DNA of 43,950 nt from assembly GCA_012840535.1 (NCBI GenBank), contig DULF01000159.1, forward strand, positions 1 through 43,950. The letters run 5' to 3'. Source of the DNA: Clostridiaceae bacterium (lineage in GTDB: Bacteria > Bacillota > Clostridia > Acetivibrionales > DUMB01). Below, one piece after another: positions 26,204 through 35,761 of the stretch. Made by a program: the position numbers and the translations under genes. A model generated the notes under the pieces. That model saw only the letters and a list, made by a program, of their open reading frames with translations, had not been told where the DNA came from and ran no database searches. The number at the start of each line of letters is the position of its first letter. The first letter of the stretch is position 1.

Positions 26204-27529
26204 TTAGTTTTCTTTAATGAGGAATGTATTTTTTCTATATTTGCTTTCATCTATTTCCTGTTCTTGTTCTTCATAATCATACTCTTCTTTTAGCACATTT
26301 ATAAAAGCGTTTACCACTCGAGGATCGAATTGAGCTCCTGAACACCTTTTAAGTTCTTCAACAGCAGAATGTTGAGAAAGCGCTTTTCTGTATGGCCTGT
26401 CAGTAGTCATGGCATCATAGCTGTCAGCCACAGCAAGTATTCTTGCTCCAAGAGGCAAAGGAATATTGGTTTTTCTTTTGGGATAACCGCCTCCGTCCAT
26501 ATGTACATGGTGGTATAAGACATACTTGGCGACGTTCTTGTAATTTTTAAGGTTTTTTAGCACCCGGTAAGCGACTTCAGGATGTTTTTTGATTTTTTCA
26601 TATTCTTCATCTGTCAGTTTTCCGTTTTTTCTTAAAACACTGTCATCTATATTAATCTTCCCAAGGTCATGTACCCGTGCTGCGATTTCTATTTCATTTA
26701 TTACGTCAAGCGGAAGTTTGAGTGCTTCGGCTATTTTTCTTGTGTAATTGGCAACACGTATGGAATGATTATAAGTATATTTATCCCGCTCGTCTATTAT
26801 ATCGGCAAGGACCCTTAAAGTCTCCTGCGTTTCACGGTGTAAGCTGTAATATCTTCTAAGGGCCTGATCAGCCATTATAACCGGAGGAACCATTATAAGT
26901 ATAATATACGGTCTGTTTGGATCGTGCAAAATGGTTATAACCATGCTTATAGGCGTGAGAGTGCAAAAATAATATGTAAGTGTATTAAAATCGCTAAAAA
27001 ACACACTGACAAACCGGTTGCCGGAAGATAGGGAAACTACAACAGATATAAAAAATGTTTTCAATAGCAGATATGAGGTGGCAGCAACTATAATGGCCGG
27101 CATATCCGGAATTATGTCCAAGGTCACATTTTCCGGCGACATTTTTAACAGCTTGAAAAGGTTACCGGAAATAAGCAGTGACAGGGCACATACTCCTGAG
27201 TTGAAGACTGTTTTATAAAAAGACTTTTTTAATGCGAATCCAACTACCAGGGTCGAAACTATTACAATCCAAATCGTTTTGCATGCTCCAAGAAGCATGA
27301 TTGCTGAGATTTGAACTACGAAGGACACGGTTATTTCACTAATCTCCTTGTCTTTTAGCAGGAGAATGGGTTTTAAATCTGATGCCACTTGTAAAATTGC
27401 CCAAAACAGCAGTTCAGGGAACACTAAAGAATTAATGCAATGACTGGAAGCAATCAATAAAGGCAGCGTACTAAATGCAATCAAAAAAACGTATATTTTC
27501 CTAAATGTTTTTAACTGCTGGCTGATCAT
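26204..27529 (-). CDS. Membrane HD-GYP domain protein, predicted c-di-GMP phosphodiesterase
   Basis: A 441-residue protein. About 220 N-terminal residues hold six to seven hydrophobic segments resembling a MASE-type membrane sensor. The HD-GYP domain has YNHSIRVANYT, the HD pair H287-D288 in HDLGK, the HHVHMDGGGYP motif that defines the family, and DSYDAMTTDRPYR. All metal ligands look intact, so hydrolysis of cyclic di-GMP is the prediction. A short acidic tail follows. On the minus strand AAAGGGA precedes ATG 27529. It converges with the PspC gene 30 bases away. Confidence 0.88.
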   Translation of the reverse strand: MISQQLKTFRKIYVFLIAFSTLPLLIASSHCINSLVFPELLFWAILQVASDLKPILLLKDKEISEITVSFVVQISAIMLLGACKTIWIVIVSTLVVGFALKKSFYKTVFNSGVCALSLLISGNLFKLLKMSPENVTLDIIPDMPAIIVAATSYLLLKTFFISVVVSLSSGNRFVSVFFSDFNTLTYYFCTLTPISMVITILHDPNRPYIILIMVPPVIMADQALRRYYSLHRETQETLRVLADIIDERDKYTYNHSIRVANYTRKIAEALKLPLDVINEIEIAARVHDLGKINIDDSVLRKNGKLTDEEYEKIKKHPEVAYRVLKNLKNYKNVAKYVLYHHVHMDGGGYPKRKTNIPLPLGARILAVADSYDAMTTDRPYRKALSQHSAVEELKRCSGAQFDPRVVNAFINVLKEEYDYEEQEQEIDESKYRKNTFLIKEN

Positions 27530-27844
27530 TTTTCATCCCTTTGGCTTAATTTTTTAAAGTTTACAATAATTTTATTCTACAAAAATTTACATAATCCTCC
27601 TACAAACCCTATAACTGCGCATCTCAATGCTTCGAAGTAAAATAAATGCTTTTAAAAGGAAGAAATAATCCTTTCGGTGATGATAAAGAAAGCTTATGCG
27701 GTAAGCCAATTACGAAAAAAAGGGTTATGTAACAAAACCTGGGTATAAGAATTATAAGTCATTTTAAATACAAGCTTTTTGTTTGTCAAATAATATATAT
27801 AAAGTATCAATAAATATTATAATAAGCAAAGGAGCTGGATTTTA
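27530..27844. other. Divergent intergenic region with small hairpins
   Basis: No gene is visible in these 315 AT-rich bases. Three small hairpins follow one another on the plus strand: AAAGGA/TCCTTT (27655-27674), GCTTA/TAAGC (27692-27706) and GGGTT/AACCT (27722-27740). TATAAT at 27818-27823 may be a -10 for the 307-aa gene, without a good -35. I could not match the hairpins to a known riboswitch class. Confidence 0.4.
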
Positions 27845-28768
27845 ATGGATGACAGGACTACTACTTCTATCAGTAAAAATGAAATGGACGACCAACTCAG
27901 AGTAAACGAGGTTGTATATAATCCTGAAAAGGATTTCTATAAAGGTGTTAGCGGGGAACTTAGGCTGAAAGCTGAAGGATTGTTTAAGAAGGCCAAGGAG
28001 AAAGGTATTTCTATAGAAGAAATAGAGATAAAACTAGTAAAGGAAAACAAAGTTGATTTTCCTGGAATCGGAACAATAGAACTGCCTGCTTACATTGTAA
28101 AGGTGAAAGGCCGGGATATAAAAAACGGACAGGTTATGGTTGACGGAAAACAGATTGATTACTATAACAGGTTTCAGAAATATATAGCTGATAAAATCGA
28201 AGAAAAAAACAGTAAAAGAGAGACCGAAAAAAAACCTGCAGAGGGAAGCGAGGTTTCCGAAGAAGATGATTTCCAATTTATATTGTCTGATAAAGAAATG
28301 TTTGATATTGGGAAATTACTTATCAATGATAAGGAATTCGGCCTTGAAAAGACAATAACAGGGGGTTGCGACAGAGTTATAAGAAAACTTATGGGTGAAA
28401 ATGATTGGCTTTATCCGGAAGAGGCAAAAATGTTGGATGAAGAATTTAACAGCGTGCAGGCGGCTATTTTAAAAGAAGATACAGGAATAAACAGAACATT
28501 GCGTTCTGAGAAAAAAGCAACTGAAAGGCAGATCAACTATTTGAAGGCTAAAATCAGAAATTACGGACTGGATCCGGAAAACGAAGCTGTAATAAAGGAG
28601 ATTTTACGGGAAGCAGGGTTTAATAATTATGATTTAAATGATTTAAGTATTGTAAATATGAGCAAGCTTATTGATATGATAGGTGAAATTGTAATGAAAA
28701 TGAAAAATACGGATGTAGATAAGGAGGAAAACCGGTATTCCCGGGATGACAGGACTGAATTGAACTGA
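27845..28768 (+). CDS. Unrecognised 307-aa soluble protein
   Basis: I do not recognise this gene. It is hydrophilic, with no signal peptide or membrane segment. Residues about 20-120 look like one folded domain with mixed helix and strand (GIGTIELPAYIVKVKGR, then VDGKQIDYYNRFQKYIADKI). A charged linker (about 120-140) is followed by a helical region. The end holds KKATERQINYLKAKIRNYGL and LSIVNMSKLIDMI, which loosely resembles short C-terminal helices of some phage recombination proteins; that similarity is weak and from memory. GGAG before ATG 27845 and normal codon use support a real gene. It sits upstream of maf, near where Bacillus carries radC. Confidence 0.7.
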   Translation: MDDRTTTSISKNEMDDQLRVNEVVYNPEKDFYKGVSGELRLKAEGLFKKAKEKGISIEEIEIKLVKENKVDFPGIGTIELPAYIVKVKGRDIKNGQVMVDGKQIDYYNRFQKYIADKIEEKNSKRETEKKPAEGSEVSEEDDFQFILSDKEMFDIGKLLINDKEFGLEKTITGGCDRVIRKLMGENDWLYPEEAKMLDEEFNSVQAAILKEDTGINRTLRSEKKATERQINYLKAKIRNYGLDPENEAVIKEILREAGFNNYDLNDLSIVNMSKLIDMIGEIVMKMKNTDVDKEENRYSRDDRTELN

Positions 28769-28869
28769 CGGGTATTGGGATTGGATTAAGTTGCCATTTA
28801 ATTGGATTTATTTATGTAATATAATAATGTAAGTATAAATCAATTTTTGGTACAGCAGTTCTGTATTTG

Positions 28870-28898
28870 TTGATAACTGTAAACCAAGTGGTTATAAT
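28870..28898 (+). promoter_or_regulatory. Promoter of the maf-mre-min operon
   Basis: TTGATA at 28870-28875, a 17-base spacer, and a perfect TATAAT at 28893-28898, about 58 bases before the maf start. It drives a run of nine same-strand genes. Confidence 0.75.
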
Positions 28899-28956
28899 AG
28901 GTGTAACAGCTAAAAAAAGTAAGAAACAAACTGTGTGAGTTACAATGGAGGTGATT

Positions 28957-29547
28957 ATGAAAAAAATAGTATTAGCCTCTGCATCTCCCAGAAGGGTTGA
29001 ACTGTTAAAACAAATAAAACTGGAATTTGAAATTTTCCCTTCTAGTGTCGGTGAACAAATAGATATGATAACCAAGCCTGAAGAAATGGTACAGCAGCTT
29101 GCCTACAAAAAGGCTGTTGATGTAGCTGGCAAGTTAAATTGCGCTCAAAATGGGGAAAATACTCTTGTGATAGGAGCTGATACCATAGTAGTCAAGGATG
29201 GTATCATGGGAAAACCAAAAAATGAAGCTCACGCATTTGAAATGTTGAAAAGGCTGCAGGGAGAATGGCATGAGGTGATGACAGGTGTTGCGGTTGTTAA
29301 TGCTCAAGATATGAAATATATAGTAGATTACGAAAAAACTCGTGTGAAATTTAGAAATCTTTCAGACGAGATTATTAATTCATATATTAAAACCGGTGAA
29401 CCTATGGATAAAGCAGGTGCATACGGTGTACAGGGGATTGGCGCAGTCCTGGTTGAAAGAATGGAAGGCTGTTATTTCAATGTTGTGGGACTGCCTCTTG
29501 TGAAGCTTGCCAAACTTTTGGAAAGTTTTGACGTAAAAATATTGTAA
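28957..29547 (+). CDS. maf: Maf-family nucleoside triphosphate pyrophosphatase
   Basis: Hydrolyses dTTP, UTP or modified pyrimidine nucleotides and is linked to septum formation control. LASASPRRVELLKQI is the N-terminal signature. The catalytic aspartate is in VIGADTIVV, and GKPKNEAHAFEMLKRLQGEWHEVMTGV, DKAGAYGVQG and the NVVGLPL segment follow. The length of 196 residues is normal. I chose ATG 28957 because GGAGGTG lies directly before it; the in-frame ATG 28945 would overlap this ribosome site. It opens the cell-shape and division operon, as in Bacillus. The window thus encodes two house-cleaning nucleotide pyrophosphatases, this one and RdgB. Confidence 0.95.
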   Translation: MKKIVLASASPRRVELLKQIKLEFEIFPSSVGEQIDMITKPEEMVQQLAYKKAVDVAGKLNCAQNGENTLVIGADTIVVKDGIMGKPKNEAHAFEMLKRLQGEWHEVMTGVAVVNAQDMKYIVDYEKTRVKFRNLSDEIINSYIKTGEPMDKAGAYGVQGIGAVLVERMEGCYFNVVGLPLVKLAKLLESFDVKIL

Positions 29548-29593
29548 CAATTTTGTAAGTAAATAAAAGTTCATATAGGAGGATATAAGAATT

Positions 29594-30616
29594 ATGGGTT
29601 TATTTGCACGAGATATAGGAATTGACCTCGGAACGGCTAATACATTGATTCATGTCAAAGGGAAAGGAATAATTTTAAGAGAACCTTCAGTTGTAGCAAT
29701 AAATAAAAAAACAAACAGCATTTTGGCTGTTGGCGACGAAGCTAAAAACATGATAGGAAGGACTCCCGGCGATATTGTGGCTATAAGGCCTATGAGGGAT
29801 GGTGTTATTGCTGATTTTGACACTACGCAAATTATGCTTAAATATTTTATCAAAAAAGCTATCTCAAGAGGTGTTTTTTCAAAACCAAGAGTAGTGGTTA
29901 GCGTACCATCGGGTGTGACAGAAGTTGAGAAGAGGGCGGTAGAGGAAGCGACCCTGCAAGCCGGAGCAAAAGAGGTATACTTAATAGAAGAACCGATGGC
30001 CGCCGCCATTGGATCTAATCTTCCTGTAGAAGAGCCTTCAGGCAGCATGGTTGTTGACATCGGAGGAGGCACAAGCGAGGTTGCGGTAATTTCTCTTGGC
30101 GGCATTGTTACAAGCAAATCTTTAAGGGTGGCCGGAGATGAGTTTGATGAATCTATTGTGCATTATGTAAAAAAGGAATATAATTTAATGATAGGAGAAA
30201 GGACTGCAGAGGAAATCAAAATGACTATTGGCGCCGCATACCCGAAACCTAAAGAGGTGTCAATTGAAATAAGGGGTCGGGACCTCGTGACAGGGCTTCC
30301 TAAGAATATTACAATTACATCGTCTGAAGTTGTTGAAGCGTTAAAAGAGCCAATTAATGCTATAATCGACTCAATAAAATTTACACTTGAAAAGACGCCG
30401 CCTGAACTGGCAGCAGATATAATGGACAGGGGCATTATGCTTACCGGGGGTGGAGCGCTTCTCGACGGACTGGACAAGTTGATAAATGAAGAAACAGGGA
30501 TGCCTGTTTATATTGCTGAAAACCCTCTGGATTGTGTTGCAAAAGGAACGGGTAAAGTGTTGGAGGAAATTGAAACATTAAAGAAGGTGCTGATTTCTCC
30601 TAAAAAGTTAAAGTAG
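29594..30616 (+). CDS. mreB: Rod-shape-determining actin homologue MreB
   Basis: A 340-residue actin-fold ATPase that polymerises under the membrane and guides the elongation machinery. The phosphate-1 loop [35 protein letters not shown], the [10 protein letters not shown] segment, the phosphate-2 loop [18 protein letters not shown] and the adenosine motif [14 protein letters not shown] are all present. The short N-terminus [10 protein letters not shown] contains the hydrophobic residues used for membrane contact. AGGAGG precedes ATG 29594. It is followed by mreC and mreD in the classic order. Confidence 0.97.
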   Translation: MGLFARDIGIDLGTANTLIHVKGKGIILREPSVVAINKKTNSILAVGDEAKNMIGRTPGDIVAIRPMRDGVIADFDTTQIMLKYFIKKAISRGVFSKPRVVVSVPSGVTEVEKRAVEEATLQAGAKEVYLIEEPMAAAIGSNLPVEEPSGSMVVDIGGGTSEVAVISLGGIVTSKSLRVAGDEFDESIVHYVKKEYNLMIGERTAEEIKMTIGAAYPKPKEVSIEIRGRDLVTGLPKNITITSSEVVEALKEPINAIIDSIKFTLEKTPPELAADIMDRGIMLTGGGALLDGLDKLINEETGMPVYIAENPLDCVAKGTGKVLEEIETLKKVLISPKKLK

Positions 30617-30632
30617 AAGGGAGAATAGTAGC

Positions 30633-31493
30633 TTGTCTCGCCTTTCTAAAAATAGAATATTTTTGCTTATACTAATTACGTTGTTGATTTTTGTATTCAT
30701 TGTTGCGACTTCAAGCCGGGACAGCAAGCTCAACTGGATTAACAATATATTAAGTGTCCCTCTTTCTCCAATACAGAAGTTTTTTACATTTGCAGGACAG
30801 AAGATTGACGAAGCCCTTTCATTTTTTAGAGATATAGAGGCGGTAAAACAGGAAAACGAGGAGTTAAGGCTCAAAGTACATAACCTCGAACAGGAAAACA
30901 GGGAATTGATAGGTTACAGGGAAAAAATCAAGGAACTTAGAGAAGCTTTAAAGCTTAAAGATATATTTGAGGACTATGAAATTATTGGCGCAAATATAAT
31001 TTCCAGGGATGCAGGAAACTGGTCCAATATTTTTAGGATTGATGTTGGAAACAAGGACGGAATAGACGTTGATTTTCCCGTAATAACAAGCAGCAAAGGG
31101 CTTGTAGGCAGAATAATGATAACTGATATAACTTCTTCCAAAGTAATAACAATAATAGAGGAAAACAGCTCAGTTGCAGGGTGGATTGCGAGAACCGGAG
31201 GCCATGTAGTTGTCAGGGGGGATATGGCTTTGAAAGAAGAGGGATTATGCCGTATGGATTACATACCGGTCGATGTTGAAGTTGAAGTGGGGGATATTGT
31301 GGAAACATCGGGTCTTGGCGGCATTTACCCTAAAGGCATAATTATAGGCAAAGTTGTACAGATAAACAAAACAAGCAATGAACTTGACAGGTATGCAATT
31401 ATTGAGCCGGCTGCAGACTTTAAAAGGCTTGAAGAAGTGTTTGTGTTGAAGAACAAAGTCAATGTCGGCAGAAGTGGTAGTGTGGAAGAATGA
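30633..31493 (+). CDS. mreC: Rod-shape-determining protein MreC
   Basis: A 286-residue bitopic membrane protein that links the cytoskeleton to wall synthases. One membrane segment (about residues 7-25) is followed by a coiled coil rich in E, K and L (about 60-110). The extracellular beta domain comes next, with IISRDAGNWSNIFRIDVGNKDGI, a common MreC landmark. The start is TTG 30633 with AAGGGAGA upstream. Its stop overlaps the mreD start by four bases (ATGA), so the two are translationally coupled. Confidence 0.95.
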   Translation: MSRLSKNRIFLLILITLLIFVFIVATSSRDSKLNWINNILSVPLSPIQKFFTFAGQKIDEALSFFRDIEAVKQENEELRLKVHNLEQENRELIGYREKIKELREALKLKDIFEDYEIIGANIISRDAGNWSNIFRIDVGNKDGIDVDFPVITSSKGLVGRIMITDITSSKVITIIEENSSVAGWIARTGGHVVVRGDMALKEEGLCRMDYIPVDVEVEVGDIVETSGLGGIYPKGIIIGKVVQINKTSNELDRYAIIEPAADFKRLEEVFVLKNKVNVGRSGSVEE

Positions 31494-32014
31494 GGCATAA
31501 AGTTATTGTTTATACTATATGCATTTTTTTTATAATTACTTTGCAGTCGACGGTTTTGGATTATATTAGGGTTTTGAATGTTAAGCCCAATCTGCTTCTG
31601 GTTTTTGTTGTAGCAGTCGCATTTCTTCAGGGGAATGTTGAGGGGGCTGTTGTGGGTTTTTTTGCAGGTTTGTCACAAGATATAGTATCCGGCAAGCTTA
31701 TAGGGTTTTATGCGCTTCTGGGCTTATATCTTGGACTTGCTGTTGGTTCTGTAAATAAGAGGCTTTATAGGGATAACCTGTTGATTATTGTATTTTTTAC
31801 ATTTGTATCAACTATACTCTATGAAGCCGTTGTATATTTTTTAAACTCATTTAACTCAATAATTAATGGACAAGGATATTTTCTGTATGCTGTAAGAGGA
31901 GTGATTCTGCCTGAGGCGGTATATAACAGTGTTATATCTGTTTTTATATTTATAATTGTCAGGAAGTTCAGTATCAAGTTTGAAAAGCTGGACAAGGCCT
32001 CCAGAAAATACTGA
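31490..32014 (+). CDS. mreD: Rod-shape-determining membrane protein MreD
   Basis: A 174-residue hydrophobic protein with five to six membrane segments. The motif VKPNLLLVFVVAVAFLQGNVEGAVVGFFAGLSQDIVSG is characteristic of MreD and related substrate-binding-component folds. ATG 31490 overlaps the mreC stop. PBP2 follows 33 bases later. MreD is thought to modulate PBP2 together with MreC, which fits this arrangement. Confidence 0.93.
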   Translation: MRHKVIVYTICIFFIITLQSTVLDYIRVLNVKPNLLLVFVVAVAFLQGNVEGAVVGFFAGLSQDIVSGKLIGFYALLGLYLGLAVGSVNKRLYRDNLLIIVFFTFVSTILYEAVVYFLNSFNSIINGQGYFLYAVRGVILPEAVYNSVISVFIFIIVRKFSIKFEKLDKASRKY

Positions 32015-32047
32015 AAAAATTTAGGATTTGAGGCAAGGTGCTGGGAA

Positions 32048-34153
32048 ATGAAGGAAAAATTGAAAGACAGGTATTTTTTGCTGTGTGTGTTCTTTATATT
32101 TTTTACGGCTGTAATTGTGTTTCAATTGGTGAAACTTCAGATAGTAAACGGCAATAAATATTATGAGGATTCGCGTTATACTGCGCTCAAGGAGAGAAAG
32201 GTTGTTGCCCCAAGAGGCAAAATTACCGACAGGAATATGGTTCCTATAGCGGTTAACCGTCAGGGGTTTACAGTTCACATCGTCAAGACTGATATCAGCA
32301 ATGATGAGTTTAATGAAATGTTGCTAAACCTTGTAAATATTTTTGAAAAAAACGGAGATTCATATAACAACAGCCTGAGTAAATATTTGACTTTCAATCC
32401 AATTACTTTTAACGGCCAGTCTGAAAAAAGCATAAGAAACTGGCAAGTATCCAAACTGGGAATAAAGGATACGGAGGTAATGGAATCTCCCAGGGAAGTT
32501 TTTGAGTACATGAAGGACAAAAAATTCAAGATCGATGAAAAGTATACGGATGAAGAAGCATATAAAATAATGACAATAAGGTATGAGATACTGCTTGACC
32601 AATGGAGATTTGATACCGGCAATTCGTTATGTATTGCCAAGGATGTGAGCCGTGAAACAGTAGCCGAGGTTGAAGAAAAGGGCCATATGCTGCCGGGAAT
32701 TTCAACTGATATCGAGCCTGTAAGACAGTATATAGACGCCTATTACGTGGCACATGTGCTTGGCTATGTAAGGCCTATAACTGAAGAACAGTATGAAAAA
32801 TGGAAAGATGAGGGTTATAGCAGAAACGATATCGTCGGGCAGACAGGGATAGAACTGGAGGCTGAACGTTATCTTAGGGGGAAAGACGGGCATAAGAGGA
32901 TAGATGTAAATAATGGTGTGGTGCTTTCAGAAGGCTTGAACGGAGTTCCTGCCATACCCGGGTATGATGTCGTCCTTACCATTGACATGAACCTCCAAAA
33001 GGTAGCAACAGAATCTTTGGAAAGAACAATAAATGAAATAAGGCAAAAAGGCGGCAATAAAAATTTCGGTGACGCCAATGCCGGTTCAGTTGTGGCAATT
33101 GACGTAAACACTGGAGAGATACTGGTAATGGCAAACTACCCCACATATGACCCGGCTGTTTACCTTGAAGGGCCTGACAATAAGGAAGCTCAGCAAATAA
33201 TAAAGGCATTGAACACTGACAGCAACTCGCCGCAGCTAAACAGGGCAATACAAGGAAAATATGCACCGGGTTCGACATTCAAGCCGTTAATAGCTATTGC
33301 CGGACTTGAAGAAGGCGTAATTTCTCCCACAAATAACATTATTAACTGTGGCGGTTCCTTTGATGTGGACGGCAAGATATTCAGATGTCTTGAATATCCC
33401 GTGAGCGGACATGGAAACCTTACTCTGACAAGAGCCCTTGAAACTTCGTGCAATATCTATTTCCACAAGCTGGGGATATCAACGACTATTGACAAGATTG
33501 AAAAATGGGCAAGGTATTTTGGACTTGGGGATTATACCGGAATTGACCTGGGCGGTGAAAGTAAGGGAATAATTGCCAGTAAGGAATATAAAATGGCTAC
33601 ATTCAATGATGTATGGAGACCTGCCGATACGGCTCAATCAGCTATAGGCCAGCTTTATAACAACTATACTCCTCTTCAGTTGGCCAATTATATAAGCACC
33701 CTGGCAAACGGGGGAAAGCGTTTTAAGCCTCACATCATAAAAAAAGTATTAAAACATGATGGCTCAATAGTTATAGAAAAGGAACCTGAATATGAACAGA
33801 TTCCGGTAAAACCTGAGACTATCGCTGCAGTAAAGGCTGGCATGGTTGCGGTTACGACATCTATAGACGGAACTGCCAAGGATGTCTTCAAGGATTTTCC
33901 ATTTGAAGTTGCAGGAAAGACCGGTACCGCTGAGACAGGACGGGAAGCAACACAATCATCTAATGCATTGTTTGTCTGTTATGCTCCGGCCGATAATCCG
34001 CAGATTGCCGTTGCGGTAGTTATAGAAAAGGGAGTATGGGGTTCTTATACTGCTCCTGTGGCAAGGGACATATTGGCGGAATATTTTGGTTTAAACAAAA
34101 AAACCGGTTTTGACGATAAGGTAGTTACGGATGATGTAATATTTACAAGATAA
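32048..34153 (+). CDS. mrdA: Penicillin-binding protein 2 (elongation transpeptidase)
   Basis: A class B penicillin-binding protein of 701 residues that crosslinks peptidoglycan during rod elongation. A single N-terminal membrane segment (about 9-28) leads into the dimerisation region with APRGKITDRN. The transpeptidase motifs are S409-T-F-K412, S467-C-N and K624-T-G. A long pedestal insertion between about residues 80 and 200, rich in charged residues, is typical of Gram-positive PBP2 proteins. AAGGTG lies before ATG 32048. Its location directly between mreD and minC differs from Bacillus, where pbp genes are elsewhere, but is common in clostridia. The partner glycosyltransferase RodA is not in this window. 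Confidence 0.94.
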   Translation: MKEKLKDRYFLLCVFFIFFTAVIVFQLVKLQIVNGNKYYEDSRYTALKERKVVAPRGKITDRNMVPIAVNRQGFTVHIVKTDISNDEFNEMLLNLVNIFEKNGDSYNNSLSKYLTFNPITFNGQSEKSIRNWQVSKLGIKDTEVMESPREVFEYMKDKKFKIDEKYTDEEAYKIMTIRYEILLDQWRFDTGNSLCIAKDVSRETVAEVEEKGHMLPGISTDIEPVRQYIDAYYVAHVLGYVRPITEEQYEKWKDEGYSRNDIVGQTGIELEAERYLRGKDGHKRIDVNNGVVLSEGLNGVPAIPGYDVVLTIDMNLQKVATESLERTINEIRQKGGNKNFGDANAGSVVAIDVNTGEILVMANYPTYDPAVYLEGPDNKEAQQIIKALNTDSNSPQLNRAIQGKYAPGSTFKPLIAIAGLEEGVISPTNNIINCGGSFDVDGKIFRCLEYPVSGHGNLTLTRALETSCNIYFHKLGISTTIDKIEKWARYFGLGDYTGIDLGGESKGIIASKEYKMATFNDVWRPADTAQSAIGQLYNNYTPLQLANYISTLANGGKRFKPHIIKKVLKHDGSIVIEKEPEYEQIPVKPETIAAVKAGMVAVTTSIDGTAKDVFKDFPFEVAGKTGTAETGREATQSSNALFVCYAPADNPQIAVAVVIEKGVWGSYTAPVARDILAEYFGLNKKTGFDDKVVTDDVIFTR

Positions 34154-34179
34154 ATTAAGTTAAATGGCGGGGGTTTTGT

Positions 34180-34866
34180 ATGGGCAAAGCTGATGTTACA
34201 TTTAAAGCTACTATTAATGGTTTGATTTTAATATTGAAAGAGGATGATGATTTTCAGGATATTTATGACCAGATTGACAAAAAAATGGCTTCTGCAGGAA
34301 AATTTTTTAAAGATGCTTCAATTATAGTGAAATACCGCGGCAAGAAGCTATCTGCCCATGAGGAAGATAAAATACGTGAGCTTATGGCTAGCAAGACCGG
34401 AGCTGAAATTAAAAGTTTCAAATACGATATCCAGGAGATTCATAAAACACATAGTGATAATAATGCACAAACCAGCAAAAAGTTTTCTTTAAAGAAGTTC
34501 TCCTATTTTAATGGAATTAAAGAAGGACAGACTAAATTTTACAGGGGTACTGTCCGTTCAGGACAACTAATCAGCTATGACGGAAACCTTGTTGTCCTGG
34601 GTGATGTAAATCCTGGCGGAGAAATAGAGGCAACCGGAAATGTTATTGTTATGGGATCTTTAAGGGGCGTGGTCCACGCAGGTGCCGACGGAAACAGGGA
34701 AGCTATTGTCGCAGCTTTGAATCTTGAGCCTACACAGCTCAGGATAGCAGATATCATTACCCGTTCGCCTGATGAAAAGGAAAACAAGAGTACATATATT
34801 CCTGAAATAGCTTACGTAAAAGATGATACTGTATATATTGAGCGGTTTCTGCCGCTGCTTAAGTGA
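34180..34866 (+). CDS. minC: Septum site-determining protein MinC
   Basis: Inhibitor of FtsZ polymerisation, 228 residues. The N-terminal domain (about 1-100) is the divergent FtsZ-binding part. The C-terminal beta-helix (about 115-215) carries YRGTVRSGQLISYDGNLVVLGDVNPGGEIEATGNVIVMGSLRGVVHAG, the conserved MinD-binding face including the RSGQ motif. GCGGGGG precedes ATG 34180. A gap of 80 bases with its own promoter separates it from minD. Confidence 0.96.
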   Translation: MGKADVTFKATINGLILILKEDDDFQDIYDQIDKKMASAGKFFKDASIIVKYRGKKLSAHEEDKIRELMASKTGAEIKSFKYDIQEIHKTHSDNNAQTSKKFSLKKFSYFNGIKEGQTKFYRGTVRSGQLISYDGNLVVLGDVNPGGEIEATGNVIVMGSLRGVVHAGADGNREAIVAALNLEPTQLRIADIITRSPDEKENKSTYIPEIAYVKDDTVYIERFLPLLK

Positions 34867-34878
34867 TTGACAAATTAA

Positions 34879-34907
34879 TTGACAAATAATTAAAAGAAAT
34901 ATATATT
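34879..34907 (+). promoter_or_regulatory. Internal promoter before minD, with a duplicated -35
   Basis: TTGACA at 34879-34884, a 17-base spacer, then TATATT at 34902-34907. A second TTGACA at 34867-34872 lies in a 12-base direct repeat (ATTGACAAATTA and ATTGACAAATAA). The minD start is 40 bases downstream. Confidence 0.65.
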
Positions 34908-34946
34908 TTACTTATAAGTTTTTTGGCGCACAAGGGGGAAGAATAG

Positions 34947-35747
34947 ATGGGTGAAGTCATAGTTATAACCTCAGGCAAAGGAGGAGTAGGCAAGACCACT
35001 ACAGTTGCTAACATAGGGACAGGCCTTGCTCTTATGGGGAAAAAGGTGGTTTTAATTGATACAGATATCGGGTTGAGAAATCTTGATGTAGTTCTTGGGT
35101 TGGAAAACAGGATTGTATATGATATAGTTGACGTTGTAGAAGGTTTTTGCAGGACGAAGCAAGCTTTGATAAAGGATAAGCGTTTTGAAGGACTATTTCT
35201 TCTTCCTGCCGCACAAACAAGGGATAAAAACGCAATTAATCCTCATCAAATGATTCAGTTGTGCAATGAATTGAGAGAAGAATATGATTATATACTGATT
35301 GATTGCCCCGCAGGGATTGAGCAGGGATTTAAAAATGCTATTGCCGGAGCTGACAGAGCAATTGTTGTAACAACACCTGAGGTATCTGCAGTAAGGGATG
35401 CAGACAGAATTATAGGCCTTCTGGAGGCCAATGAGCTCAGAAATCCGAAGCTGCTTGTTAACAGGGTACGGATGGATATGGTAAAGCGCGGAGACATGAT
35501 GAGTATAGATGATATTATAGATATTCTGGCTGTAGACCTTTTAGGCGTTGTTCCCGATGACGAAAAGATTGTGATTTCAACTAATAGAGGCGAACCGGCT
35601 ATAACAGACAGCAAGTCGGTTGCAGGACAGGCATTTAGAAATATCGCAAGGAGAATAACCGGTGAAAATGTACCATTGCTGGATCTTGAAGCTGATGCAG
35701 GGTTTGTGCATAAACTTAAAAAATTATTAGGTCTTAAAACTTCTTAA
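34947..35747 (+). CDS. minD: Septum site-determining ATPase MinD
   Basis: A 266-residue deviant Walker A ATPase that recruits MinC to the membrane. The signature lysine motif GKGGVGKTT is at residues 10-18, followed by DTDIGLRNLDVVLGLENR and IDCPAGIEQGF. The C-terminal FVHKLKKLLGL is an amphipathic membrane-targeting helix. AAGGGGGAA lies before ATG 34947. minE begins 14 bases after the stop, so the pair is coupled and can run from the internal promoter. Confidence 0.97.
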   Translation: MGEVIVITSGKGGVGKTTTVANIGTGLALMGKKVVLIDTDIGLRNLDVVLGLENRIVYDIVDVVEGFCRTKQALIKDKRFEGLFLLPAAQTRDKNAINPHQMIQLCNELREEYDYILIDCPAGIEQGFKNAIAGADRAIVVTTPEVSAVRDADRIIGLLEANELRNPKLLVNRVRMDMVKRGDMMSIDDIIDILAVDLLGVVPDDEKIVISTNRGEPAITDSKSVAGQAFRNIARRITGENVPLLDLEADAGFVHKLKKLLGLKTS

Positions 35748-35761
35748 AGAGGGGGATAAAA

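Noticed and set aside
27655-27760. Possible cyclic di-GMP riboswitch
   Set aside because: The hairpins lack the conserved tetraloop, receptor and GCAAA-type elements; kept only as an unassigned structured region.
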